DNA from: Streptomyces prunicolor NBRC 13075
Lineage (GTDB): Bacteria; Actinomycetota; Actinomycetes; Streptomycetales; Streptomycetaceae
Reading direction: 5' to 3'
NCBI RefSeq assembly: GCF_000367365.1
Contig: NZ_BARF01000106.1
Coordinates: forward strand, 1-64,000
DNA: 64,000 nt
Part shown: positions 51,462 to 59,987 of the stretch, one piece after another
How positions within the stretch are numbered: the first letter of the stretch is position 1
How the letters are laid out: each line of letters opens with the position of its first letter
Translations under genes and position numbers: made by a program
The notes under the pieces: model-generated
Told to the model about the DNA's origin: nothing
Seen by the model: only the letters and a program-made list of their open reading frames with translations
The model's database searches: none

Positions 51462-52181
51462 ATGGCTTTGTTCCCCAGGACACCCCGCGCCACACGGCTG
51501 CCGGGCGACGTGGTGTCACGGATGGAGCGGTTCGGCCGCTTCGAGTTCGACCCCGTCGGTACCGACATCGACGCCTCGGACGTGTGGGGCGAACTCCAGG
51601 CGCCCTACCTGCCGTTCGCGCAGTCCGACCCGCAGGGCTTCGCCCGCGCCCTGGCCGACGCGGTGCTGCCCGCCGGCGGCTTCGCCCTGTTCGGTGCCGC
51701 GCGCACGGTGTGGAACCTGGTCGGCTCCGACTTCACCAGCCCGGCCTACGACGCCGTACGGATGGCCGCGTTGGAGTTCTTCCGGGCGAACGGGGTGCCG
51801 AGCAACCGGCTGTCCGCCGCCGACTGCCAGTTCTGGCAGGAGAACAGCGCCGAGCCCTGGCTCGTGGGCCGCCCCCGGCCGACACCCGAAGAGGTGCGCA
51901 TCCCGGCCCTCGCGCCCGGGGAGCTGCGCCAACTCGCGCGGATCACCGAGGCCTCGGACTCGAACGTCGTCTACGTCACCGCCGCGCCCGAGGGCCGGTT
52001 CGTGACGGTCGTGGACGCGCCGACCAGCGACACCGACCCCACCCGGGCCCGCTTCGAGTGGACCTCGGCGGACACCCTGCACGACCTCTACACCCGGATC
52101 GGCGAGGTGTTCCAGACACCCGTGCACTGGGTCGCCGACGAACTGCGTCCCTTCATCCCGCTGCCACCGTCCCGGCTGTGA
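51462..52181 (+). CDS. Hypothetical protein of 239 residues
   Basis: The ATG at 51462 follows AGGAGAGG, and codon use is typical. There is no signal peptide or membrane segment. An aromatic-rich stretch near residue 120 (DCQFWQENSAEPWLVGRP) and an internal VVYVTAAPEGRFVTVVDAPT give a compact soluble fold that I cannot assign. It is followed by a small gene whose ribosome site starts just after its stop, so the two form one unit. They sit between the STAND and second CHAT modules and are divergent from the XRE-type gene. Confidence 0.65.
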   Translation: MALFPRTPRATRLPGDVVSRMERFGRFEFDPVGTDIDASDVWGELQAPYLPFAQSDPQGFARALADAVLPAGGFALFGAARTVWNLVGSDFTSPAYDAVRMAALEFFRANGVPSNRLSAADCQFWQENSAEPWLVGRPRPTPEEVRIPALAPGELRQLARITEASDSNVVYVTAAPEGRFVTVVDAPTSDTDPTRARFEWTSADTLHDLYTRIGEVFQTPVHWVADELRPFIPLPPSRL

Positions 52182-52209
52182 GCCGAACGACTCCCGAGGA
52201 GAGAACCAC

Positions 52210-52496
52210 ATGGCCAGGACACCGGTCGAGATAACGACCCAGCTGTCGATGGCGGAGGCCGCCGACGTCTTCCGGCACGCGATGCGGGTGAGCTGGTGGA
52301 GCGAGCACATCACCGGCCCGACTTCACCGTGATGGCGCTGCTCGGCGGCCGGGGAGCGGAGATACAGAAGTCCGCGGTGCACATGTACATGTGGGACCGG
52401 GGCGCCCACCGAGAGATCGTGCTGGGCGTCGGCCGCAACCTCGGCGCCTTCGGCATCAAGGCGAACCGCAAGATCCGCCGACACGTCGACAGCTGA
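52210..52496 (+). CDS. Small hypothetical protein with apparent frameshift
   Basis: ATG 52210 follows GAGGAGAG and reads VEITTQLSMAEAADVFRHAM before stopping early near 52330. The adjacent frame from about 52287 continues naturally as GELVERAHHRPDFTVMALLG and ends at 52494-52496 with a basic tail. A single missing G in CGGG(G)TGAG would join them into a protein of about 95 residues. Either the base was lost, or it is a sequencing error, or slippage on the G run makes both products. The family is unknown. Confidence 0.55.
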
Positions 52497-52639
52497 CACG
52501 CTGACGGAGCTCGATCCGTCCATGAAGTACACGGGCATCTGACCGGACCCGGCAGCCCTCGGTCCCTACGGCCCGACGAGCACCCGGCGCAGGGGACCGG
52601 GTGCTCGTCGCTGTGAACGCGCCCGTGCGGTGCGGGTGT

Positions 52640-53356
52640 TCAGCCGACGGCCGCGAACGCCTCCGCGGACACGTCCCGTTCGAGCACCGACCGGTGGAAG
52701 GAGTAGACGCCGATGTCGGAGACCTTCACCAGCAGGCAGTACCGGTCCACCGACGCCACCGACCGCACCACCTGCGCGTACTCGCGCCGCAGGAAGTGGA
52801 CGGCCGCCTGGTTCGCCACCGAGCTCTGCCCGCACACCAGCACCACCGGTCGGCTCGACTCCGGTGGCGTGAACTTGGCGACCACCGCGTACTCCTGGTG
52901 CCCGCGGTCGAAGTAGTAGCGCTCCCCGCCGACCGCGATCGCCACCGAGTCGCGGCGATCACTGAACGGAGTGATCGTCACCCCGGGCAGATGGGCCGTC
53001 AGATGCCCGCCGGTGCGCGGATTGGACCCGCCGATCGGCCCGCCGACACAGAACTCGGCCCGGTCGCCGTTGGTGCCGCGCAGCTCGCCGGACTCCACGC
53101 TCACCCGGCAGCCCAACTCGCTGAGCAGTACGGTCAGTTCGACGACCGCCCGCAGATCGCGCTGCTCGGTGGTGCCCGGCTGTCCGTGTTTGGTGCCGAC
53201 GACGATCACACAGTTCTCGCCGGGCCGGGTGCCGAAGAAGGCGGCCCTGCGGTACAGCGCCCGACTCCGCCGTCCGCGCTCCCACAGGGTGCCAAGACCG
53301 AGGCCGACGAGGCTGGTCAGCAGACCGATCGCGACATTGGCGAGTACCGACAGCAT
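52640..53356 (-). CDS. Membrane-anchored protein, unknown fold, CHAT-linked
   Basis: A 238-residue protein. The first 25 residues are hydrophobic (VLANVAIGLLTSLVGLGLGT), making a signal anchor. The soluble part has VIVVGTKHG, LRAVVELTVLLSELGCRVSV, and FCVGGPIGGSNPRTGGHLTA, with alternating beta strands and helices around a glycine-rich turn, as in a Rossmann- or SLOG-like nucleotide-binding fold; this is a guess. It starts ten bases after the end of the second CATASP-like gene and is the last gene of the CHAT operon read leftwards. It might link the system to the membrane. Confidence 0.65.
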   Translation of the reverse strand: MLSVLANVAIGLLTSLVGLGLGTLWERGRRSRALYRRAAFFGTRPGENCVIVVGTKHGQPGTTEQRDLRAVVELTVLLSELGCRVSVESGELRGTNGDRAEFCVGGPIGGSNPRTGGHLTAHLPGVTITPFSDRRDSVAIAVGGERYYFDRGHQEYAVVAKFTPPESSRPVVLVCGQSSVANQAAVHFLRREYAQVVRSVASVDRYCLLVKVSDIGVYSFHRSVLERDVSAEAFAAVG

Positions 53357-53366
53357 CGGCCGGCCG

Positions 53367-53744
53367 TCAGCTCCGCCGGGCGGACGCGGAGGGCGGTCCG
53401 CCGGGCGGGGAGTCGGGGTCGAGCGCGTGCACGAGGGCGACGACGCGCTCCCGCTCGTCGTCGGACAGCGGCACCCTCTTGTTGTCGTCCGACGCCGTCC
53501 CGTCCCCGGTGCCTTTGATCCGGGGCACCCTTTTGCCCGACCACTCGTCCAGCTCGCCGGTCACCACGGCGACCTCGGCCGCCTTGCCGGCCGCGACGGC
53601 CGCCGCCAACCTGTCCAGCACCTCGGCGATCTCCACCCATCCCTCAGGTGTCAGCCGCCACTCCTCGAGCATCAACTCCAGTGCCAGACGCGCCTCGTCG
53701 GCCGTCTCACGGTCGATCACGGCCGCCCCCTCCGATGTGCTCAC
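53367..53744 (-). CDS. Second CATRA-associated small protein (CATASP-like)
   Basis: A 125-residue protein with the same plan as the one at 45063-45419: ALELMLEEWRLTPEGW, then VLDRLAAAVAAGKAAEVAVV and TGELDEWS, a charged insertion (VPRIKG...), and SDDERERVVALVHALD near the end. The two share the WRL-W start, the alanine-rich helix with AG, and the terminal LVH. The GTG at 53744 follows GGAAGGA. It lies 32 bases after the second CHAT gene and just before the membrane-protein gene, in one operon. It probably controls the CHAT protein. Confidence 0.68.
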   Translation of the reverse strand: MSTSEGAAVIDRETADEARLALELMLEEWRLTPEGWVEIAEVLDRLAAAVAAGKAAEVAVVTGELDEWSGKRVPRIKGTGDGTASDDNKRVPLSDDERERVVALVHALDPDSPPGGPPSASARRS

Positions 53745-53776
53745 GCCAGTTCCTTCCACTTGTTCGTCGTCACTCG

Positions 53777-56700
53777 TCAACGCCCGGTGTGCACGTACGG
53801 CGCCCATACGTGCGGCGAGCCGGGATGCCGCTTCCGCAGGCCCCGTACGATCCCGTGCACGACCCGCGCGGTGTCGGTGACGTCGAGGCCGTCGCCGTAG
53901 GACCGCAGGTCGCGGTAGAGACGGTCGGTCAGCCGCACCGACACCAGGTCGGTCGCCTCCCACAGCGCGCCCACCACCTGGGGATATCCGGCCGTCTGGA
54001 ACGCCGACGTCAGGTGCACCGCCTCGTCGGGGAGGCGGTCGGTGCGGGTGGTGTGGCAGGCCAGCAGTACGGCGAGCTGGGCGTGCGGCAGATGTCCGCG
54101 GGCCACGTCCCGCACCGCGAGGTGTCCGTCGGCGAGGTCCAGGTAACTCCGGGACGGGTCCTCGGCGTTGCTCATGCCGTGGCACGCGAAGTGCACGGTG
54201 GCCGCGAAGGACAGCTCGGTGCGCACCCGTTCGACGGTCGCGTCGGCGCCCTGGACGATCCGCAGTCCGCGCAGGGTGTGGGCCATCGCCTGCACCTCCG
54301 CCACCGATGCGCCGTCCTTGCCGTCGGCGCCGGTGGGCTGCCGTACCGCCAGGAAGGGCCCGCGGCCCCCGCGCGTCGCCGGGGCCTGCCGGGCGTGCCG
54401 CAGCGCCCTGATGCTCGGCGTGTACGAGGAGGCGGCCCGGTCCAACACCGAGCGGCCGTCGCCGAGTTCGGCCGCCCGGTGATGGCCGGCCGCGTGCAGC
54501 GGAAGGTGGGCCAGCGGTCCGGACGCCGACCACCACAGCCTCGGCACGGCGGCGCGCGGGGTGCCCTCGGGGATTGGCCGGGTCAGGCCCGCCGCGTTCA
54601 GCACCGGTTCGGCGATGGTGTCCCAGAGCCATTCGAGGGTGTCGAACACGGTCTCGGCGGCTTCCTTGCGCCGGGCACTGGAGTCGCCGACGTCCACGGA
54701 GACCGCCGCGAGGAACTGCCGCGCCTTGAGCGCGAGCTGCCCCTCGGTGACGCCGAGTTCCACGAGCTCGATGCCCTTGGTCGTGACGACGAGGGCGTCG
54801 GAGCGCAGCCGGTCGATGTTGATCAGGACGATCGGCCCCTCCTTCGCCTCGCGCCGCATCTGCTCGGCGCTCGGCGGCAACAGGAAGTGCTCGAACCCGT
54901 CGAACCCCCGGATCCGGGCCAGCAGCCGCTGCCACTCCTCGGTCACCGCGTGCTGGTCCCGGATCCGCGCGGCTTCACCGGGACCGCCCGCCGAACTGCC
55001 ATGCCCCGGCCGCCCGCCCGGCTCACCGGCGCCCTCCGTCTCCCGCAGCCGGCGGGCGAGGGCGGTGAACTCGCGGGCCACCTGCGGATGGGCCGCGGCC
55101 AGGTCGGAGTCGTCGCTGCGGGCCTGCAGATCCTGCCCCATCAGGACCGCTCGCCCCTGTTCCAGCAGGGCAGCCGCCTGTTCGGTGCGGCCCGCGGCGA
55201 GCGCCACCGCGCACGCGGTGCGGGCCAGGCTCGTCCCGGCGAGCCGGTCCGGGAGGTCGACGGTGCGGACGGTGCCGCCCGGGCCGGGATAGCGGCGGCC
55301 GAGCAGCGCGGTACGCAGGACGGCCTGGCGGTCGTCGCGGTGCAGGGCCTGGGACACCACCAGCGGCAGTGCTTCCAGCGCGGCCTGGGCCGCATCGGTC
55401 GCCCGGACCCAATTCTGGCTGCTCACCGCCGAGTTGAGCGCGACCCGTGCGTTCTCGAACCGGGCCCGGGGAGGCAGTGCCCGTTCGGTGGCCGGGTCCC
55501 AGGAGCTGGGCTCGGGGTCTCCGTAGCGGTACCAGGTGACATCGTCGTGAGCGGTGCGGACCAGTTCGGTGACGGTCGCCAGGGCGGGGCGGAGCTGCTC
55601 GCGCAGTACGGCCAGCTCGGGCGAGTACTCGGGCCGGCCCGGCAGGTCTTCGAGGCACTGCGCCGCCAACTCGACCAGCCGTACCGCCTCCTGGGTGCCG
55701 GACACGTCCCGGCGCATCGCGGAGACGCAGCCGAGGGCCTGTGCGTAGACGATGGCGCAGCCGAGCCAGCTCGCCGACATCTCGGGCAGTCGCCCGACCG
55801 CCCAGGCCAGCGCGTCGGACGCCCGGGCGACGGTCGGCTCGTGCTGGTGCAGCATTCCGTAGTCGCCGCGGTGCGTCTCCACCGCGCACAGCAGCTCGAC
55901 GTACCGGGGACTCGTGGGCGCGAGCCGGGCCAACTGCTCGTCCCCGCACCGCACGACCCGCTCCAGGTCCTCGCGTCGCTCGCTGAAGGTGAACTGCACG
56001 GCCAGGAACTGCACGAGGGTGGAGGCGAAGAAACCCCGGCGTCCGTCGGGCAGCGGCCCGGCCAGTACGGCCTTCAACTGGTCGACGGCGAGGGCGAGTC
56101 GGCGTGGATCGCTGGCACCGGCGCCCAGCAGGGCGGCCCGCACGGCCGCCGCGTCCGGCGGCAGCCCGTCGAGGTCCGACATGGAGGCCGGCTCCGCGGG
56201 CCCGGCGTCCGCGGGCGGACCGGGCGGCCAGACGAGATCGGCGGCTTGCGTACGACCGGGTCCGGCGTCCGCCGAGGCGGGCCGGGGGCCACCGGTCAAG
56301 GGCGCGAAGTCCGCCGGGCCGGGGCCTGGCGAGCGCACTCCGGGGCGGCCCGGCGGGACGGACATCTGGATGGGCGGCAGTTGCACCCCGCTCAGCAACG
56401 GCCCCAGCATCGGACCCGCGAACCTGAGCAGGTGGGCTCCCTTGATCGGTGACCGCTTGAGCATCTTCCCCAACTTGGCGCAGGCGGTGCGCTTGTCGGC
56501 GATGTGCGGGACCAGTGGGTGGTCCGGCGGTAGGTCCCGCTGGAGCGCGGCCCACATCTCGTCCGCGCGCCGGAGGTCGGCGTCCGACCCGGTGAAGACG
56601 GCCCGTCCGACCAACAGCGCGGGCATGTTCCCGGCGTAGATCCCGTTGTCGTCGGGCGGCGCGCCGGCCCGGAACGCCTCCAGTTGGGCGATGGCCTCGT

Positions 56701-57550
56701 CGATCACCTCCTCCTCGAAATGGAACGGCACGGACATGGTGAGGGCGAGGGAGAACGCGAGGTGGGCCGAGGATGCCTCGGCGTCGAGCGGGGCGGTGCC
56801 GTGGCGTCGGGCGTGCTCGACCGCCCGCAGCGCCGACCGGCCGCCCCGCAGCGCGAGTTGGACGAGCCGGGTGTCGCTCGGCCTGTCGCGGAGGCGGGCC
56901 AGCGCCGCGTGCACGACGGTGGCGCTGACGAGGCCGGCCTCCAGGTGGTCGGCGGTGATGCCGGTGAAGGCCGCGTCGGCCCACCGTCCGGCGTCCGTCA
57001 GCGCGGCGCTCTCGCCCGACTCGAAGCGGACGGACGCGGACTGTGCGAGCCGGACCAGCAGACAGGGCCGGACCAGATCGTCCGCAGGGAGCCCTTCGGC
57101 CAGCCGTACGGCGTGCGGGTGCGAGGGCCGGGGCGGCTCGAAGTGGCGGGGCGGGGGCTCCTCCGGGTAGGTCGCCGCGACCGCCACCGGATCGTCCGCC
57201 GGGCGGCTCTGGGTCTGGGCGGCGAGGTAGTGGTGGACCTCGTCCGACAGCCGGTGGTCCTCGAAGCGCTGCGACAGCGTGCGCTCGGCCAGCCACAGGT
57301 GCAGGACCCAGCGGGGCCGCCGCGGATCCCGCTTGTCCCCCACGTCGAGCGCGTACTCCAGGACGGCCACCGCGGCCACCGCGCAGTCCCGGCCGCCCTC
57401 GGTCCAGGAGGCGCGCAGCAGCCCGGCCACGGCAGGCAGCCAACTGTCCGGATTCTCCCCGGCGTTGGCGGCATGCCGCTCGACGTCCGGTGTCCACCCC
57501 GCCTCACAGCGCGCCAGCAGGCGGCCCACAGCTGCTCGTATCTCTGACAC
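53777..57550 (-). CDS. Second CHAT-domain protease with helical repeats
   Basis: A 1,257-residue protein. About 880 residues of alpha-helical, TPR-like repeats are broken by a Pro/Gly-rich linker near residues 395-450. The CHAT domain has His1124 in VHFACHGMSN and Cys1165 in AVLLACHTTR, 41 residues apart exactly as in the first CHAT protein, then DEAVHLTSAFQTAGYPQVVG. Its GTG at 57550 follows GGGGAG. It heads a leftward operon with a CATASP-like gene and a membrane-anchored protein. It should be a caspase-like protease unleashed by an unknown trigger. Confidence 0.86.
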   Translation of the reverse strand: MSEIRAAVGRLLARCEAGWTPDVERHAANAGENPDSWLPAVAGLLRASWTEGGRDCAVAAVAVLEYALDVGDKRDPRRPRWVLHLWLAERTLSQRFEDHRLSDEVHHYLAAQTQSRPADDPVAVAATYPEEPPPRHFEPPRPSHPHAVRLAEGLPADDLVRPCLLVRLAQSASVRFESGESAALTDAGRWADAAFTGITADHLEAGLVSATVVHAALARLRDRPSDTRLVQLALRGGRSALRAVEHARRHGTAPLDAEASSAHLAFSLALTMSVPFHFEEEVIDEAIAQLEAFRAGAPPDDNGIYAGNMPALLVGRAVFTGSDADLRRADEMWAALQRDLPPDHPLVPHIADKRTACAKLGKMLKRSPIKGAHLLRFAGPMLGPLLSGVQLPPIQMSVPPGRPGVRSPGPGPADFAPLTGGPRPASADAGPGRTQAADLVWPPGPPADAGPAEPASMSDLDGLPPDAAAVRAALLGAGASDPRRLALAVDQLKAVLAGPLPDGRRGFFASTLVQFLAVQFTFSERREDLERVVRCGDEQLARLAPTSPRYVELLCAVETHRGDYGMLHQHEPTVARASDALAWAVGRLPEMSASWLGCAIVYAQALGCVSAMRRDVSGTQEAVRLVELAAQCLEDLPGRPEYSPELAVLREQLRPALATVTELVRTAHDDVTWYRYGDPEPSSWDPATERALPPRARFENARVALNSAVSSQNWVRATDAAQAALEALPLVVSQALHRDDRQAVLRTALLGRRYPGPGGTVRTVDLPDRLAGTSLARTACAVALAAGRTEQAAALLEQGRAVLMGQDLQARSDDSDLAAAHPQVAREFTALARRLRETEGAGEPGGRPGHGSSAGGPGEAARIRDQHAVTEEWQRLLARIRGFDGFEHFLLPPSAEQMRREAKEGPIVLINIDRLRSDALVVTTKGIELVELGVTEGQLALKARQFLAAVSVDVGDSSARRKEAAETVFDTLEWLWDTIAEPVLNAAGLTRPIPEGTPRAAVPRLWWSASGPLAHLPLHAAGHHRAAELGDGRSVLDRAASSYTPSIRALRHARQAPATRGGRGPFLAVRQPTGADGKDGASVAEVQAMAHTLRGLRIVQGADATVERVRTELSFAATVHFACHGMSNAEDPSRSYLDLADGHLAVRDVARGHLPHAQLAVLLACHTTRTDRLPDEAVHLTSAFQTAGYPQVVGALWEATDLVSVRLTDRLYRDLRSYGDGLDVTDTARVVHGIVRGLRKRHPGSPHVWAPYVHTGR

Positions 57551-57711
57551 ACCGCCAGTCTCCCCGGGCGCGGCCCACTTTGGTCATCATCCGGAAATCT
57601 CCGACAAACAACCCCTGGTGCGCTTAGGGCAGTTCACGGCAAGGGGATGCCCGGTTCGGCGCTGCCCACCGACACGGCGCCGGTGAGACACTCCGGCCCC
57701 CATCCCGGGGA

Positions 57712-58272
57712 CTACCGCGCCGATCCGGCCGCCGCCTCCGCGGCTTTCACCGTTACCTCCGCGGCGGCACGCGCGGCCCGTCCCGTCACCCGCCAGGTGA
57801 GCATGCTCAGCCCGACGGCGGGGCTGGGCGGGAAGACGCCGAGCTGGCCGAGCATGGCCACGTCGTCGCGCACCGCCTCGTGTCCGACCACTTTGCCGTC
57901 GCGGAGGTCGAACACGTGGATCTGTTCGAAGTCGATGTCGCGCCCGGTGGGAGGTATCGCCTGGTCGAGCGCGCCGTCACGGAAGCGGACGAAGGGTCCT
58001 GTGTGACGGCCCCGCATGCGCAGCCGTATCCAGACCTGTTCGTCGTTGTGGGCGATGCCGAGCACGGGAAAGTTCAGGTCGCTGAAGGCGGAGCGCATCC
58101 ACGCGCTGGAGGCGAGCACCCCGGCGGGCCCGGGGAGCGCGCAGGCAGCGGGCGAGACGGCCGCCTCGCGGTTGTGGAAGTCCTCGTGCACCACCTCGGC
58201 GGCGAGCGCCGGGTCGCCGGTCTCAAGGATGCGGAAGAGCCCGTGGGCCAGTTGCGTGGCGTCCATGCCCAT
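57712..58272 (-). CDS. SnoaL-like polyketide cyclase/ester-cyclase-fold protein
   Basis: A 186-residue cone-fold protein. HEDFHNREAAVSP, SAFSDLNFPVLGIAHNDEQV and WIRLRMRGRHTGPFV match the SnoaL/ester-cyclase group of the NTF2 superfamily. The ATG at 58272 follows GGGA. Some members cyclise polyketides; others have unknown roles. A C-terminal extension of about 40 residues, rich in Ala, goes beyond the core fold. It is divergent from a TetR gene, which probably represses it. Confidence 0.8.
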   Translation of the reverse strand: MGMDATQLAHGLFRILETGDPALAAEVVHEDFHNREAAVSPAACALPGPAGVLASSAWMRSAFSDLNFPVLGIAHNDEQVWIRLRMRGRHTGPFVRFRDGALDQAIPPTGRDIDFEQIHVFDLRDGKVVGHEAVRDDVAMLGQLGVFPPSPAVGLSMLTWRVTGRAARAAAEVTVKAAEAAAGSAR

Positions 58273-58333
58273 TGCGTGATCCCTTTCGAGGGAGGTGTGT
58301 TCCGGCGGGTGTTGTCGGCCAACAGGAATTGAG

Positions 58334-58349
58334 GTTACAACACACCTAT
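58334..58349. promoter_or_regulatory. Weak palindrome in SnoaL/TetR divergent gap
   Basis: AGGTTACAACACACCT has outer arms AGGT/ACCT with poor inner pairing, midway between the divergent genes. A TetR site is expected here; this is the best candidate I see but the symmetry is weak. Confidence 0.3.
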
Positions 58350-58375
58350 TGAATTCATCGCCGTACGATGACGGC

Positions 58376-58987
58376 ATGCCTCCCACGCGCCGTTACGTCT
58401 CTCCGCTGCGCGAACAGGCGGCCGCACGGACGCGCGCGCTGATCCTCGAACACGCCACGGACCTGTTCGCCGAGCGCGGCTACGGCAGGATCACCGTCGC
58501 CGACATCGCCTCGGCGGCCGGTGTCGCCTCGAAGACGGTGTTCGCGAGCGTCGGCAGCAAGAGCGACATCCTGAACCTGATCGTCGACCGCGCCGTGATC
58601 GCCTCCGGTTACGAACAGAACATGAGGGAGCTGCTCGAACTGCGGAGCCCGGATGCGGTCCTCACGACCCTGGCCCACGGCACGCGGCTGGGTAACGAGG
58701 GGCAGTTCGCGGTGATCGAGGCGGTCCACAAGGCACTGCCCGTCCACGAGAACAGCGAGGCGCTGTGGGAGCGCATGACGGCCGCGTACCGGGACGCGCT
58801 GCACACCGCCGCCCGCCATCTGCACACCCTCGCTCCCCGGCCGTCCCACTCGGCGAAGGAGACCGGCGACCTCCTGTGGTACTGGTTCGGCCCCACCGGA
58901 TGGCGCACGCTCGTGGTCGAGAACGGCTGGTCGTGGGACCGCGCGGAGGAGGTCCTCCGCGACACGGCGGTCGCCACGCTTCGCTGA
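58376..58987 (+). CDS. TetR-family regulator
   Basis: A 203-residue regulator. The helix-turn-helix lies at residues 20-66: LILEHATDLFAERGYGRITV, ADIASAAGVASKTVFASVGS, KSDILN. The ligand-binding part is helical with Trp-rich WYWFGPTGWRTLV near the end. The ATG at 58376 is the start adjoining the HTH. It is divergent from the SnoaL-like gene, the usual layout for a local repressor. Confidence 0.88.
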   Translation: MPPTRRYVSPLREQAAARTRALILEHATDLFAERGYGRITVADIASAAGVASKTVFASVGSKSDILNLIVDRAVIASGYEQNMRELLELRSPDAVLTTLAHGTRLGNEGQFAVIEAVHKALPVHENSEALWERMTAAYRDALHTAARHLHTLAPRPSHSAKETGDLLWYWFGPTGWRTLVVENGWSWDRAEEVLRDTAVATLR

Positions 58988-59141
58988 CCCGTCGGCCCGA
59001 ACGCGCCGACTGCAACCAGAGCGCCCCGCGCTGTCGTCGGAACCCCTAACTACTCATGTTTGTAGGGGTAGTTGGCAACCGAGAGCGCTGACGTGCGCCA
59101 CACTCGTCACAAGGGTGCGGGCACAGGGGTGGGAGTGACGC

Positions 59142-59987
59142 ATGGCCGGGTGGAGACCAGTCCTGGCAGTGGCGGCGGGGACGCTGCTGCTGGCGGGGTG
59201 CAGCAGCGGGTCGGGCGACGAGCCCAAGGCGGAGGGGACGCCGAAAAAGAGCTCCGGGGCGTCGCCCTCGGCCTCGGCGTCGCCGGTGAACGAGCCGTAC
59301 ACGCTCGCCGAGGACCGGGCCCCGAGGACGCGGGCCGAGGCCGTCGCATTCGTTCGTGAACTCACCGTGCGCCCCGACTACTTCGGCACCGGATACCGCA
59401 AACGCGATCCCTTCGAGAGCGATCCGGCCGAGTGGGCCGTACTCGGCGAGGACTGCCTGTGGCGGCGCGAGGGGCTGCCGGGCACCGTGCTGGCCAGTCT
59501 CACGCGGATGTACGAGCTGCCGGCGAAGGGCGGCAAGGGGCCGGTGTACGTGTCGTTGACCGTCACCGTGCACCAGGACGTCGTGTCGGCGCGGCGCGAC
59601 ATGGCCGGGTCGTTGGAGGAGGCGCTGCGCTGTCCCGAGCAGCAACTGAACGCCACGGACCGGGTCCGCGGCCTGTACTCCCAGGCCGACGCGTTCACCG
59701 GCGGGCGGACCGTGATCTCCGACGACGACCTGACGGAGAGAGGGAACTGGGTCGCCGACGGCGGCAAGGCGCATCCCTTCGACTGGTACAAGTTCCGCAT
59801 GGGGCCGGTCACCGTGGCCGCGACCGCGCGGCACGGCTCGGGCCGGACCGAGGCCGAGGACTCCACCGTCACCACCGACATGGCCAAGGGAATGACCTTC
59901 GTCGCGGCGAGCATCGACAGCCGGGGCAAGGCGGGCGACGCGAGTGCCACCGCGGAACCGACCGAGCCGAAGGGGGCGGGACAGTGA
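59142..59987 (+). CDS. Lipoprotein coupled to receptor kinase
   Basis: A 281-residue exported lipoprotein. The signal VLAVAAGTLLLAGCSSGS ends in a lipobox with acylated Cys near residue 20. A Ser/Pro/Ala-rich linker follows, then a soluble domain with DPFESDPAEWAVLGEDCLWR and GPVYVSLTVTVHQDVVSARR. It has no name I recognise. Its stop overlaps the GTG of the following kinase gene, so it is probably part of the same surface sensing unit, perhaps delivering or presenting the ligand to the kinase receptor domain. Confidence 0.75.
   Translation: MAGWRPVLAVAAGTLLLAGCSSGSGDEPKAEGTPKKSSGASPSASASPVNEPYTLAEDRAPRTRAEAVAFVRELTVRPDYFGTGYRKRDPFESDPAEWAVLGEDCLWRREGLPGTVLASLTRMYELPAKGGKGPVYVSLTVTVHQDVVSARRDMAGSLEEALRCPEQQLNATDRVRGLYSQADAFTGGRTVISDDDLTERGNWVADGGKAHPFDWYKFRMGPVTVAATARHGSGRTEAEDSTVTTDMAKGMTFVAASIDSRGKAGDASATAEPTEPKGAGQ

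Noticed and set aside
52281..52300. Programmed frameshifting in the small island gene
   Set aside because: The G run is only three bases and no stimulatory structure is evident; a lost base or sequencing error is simpler.
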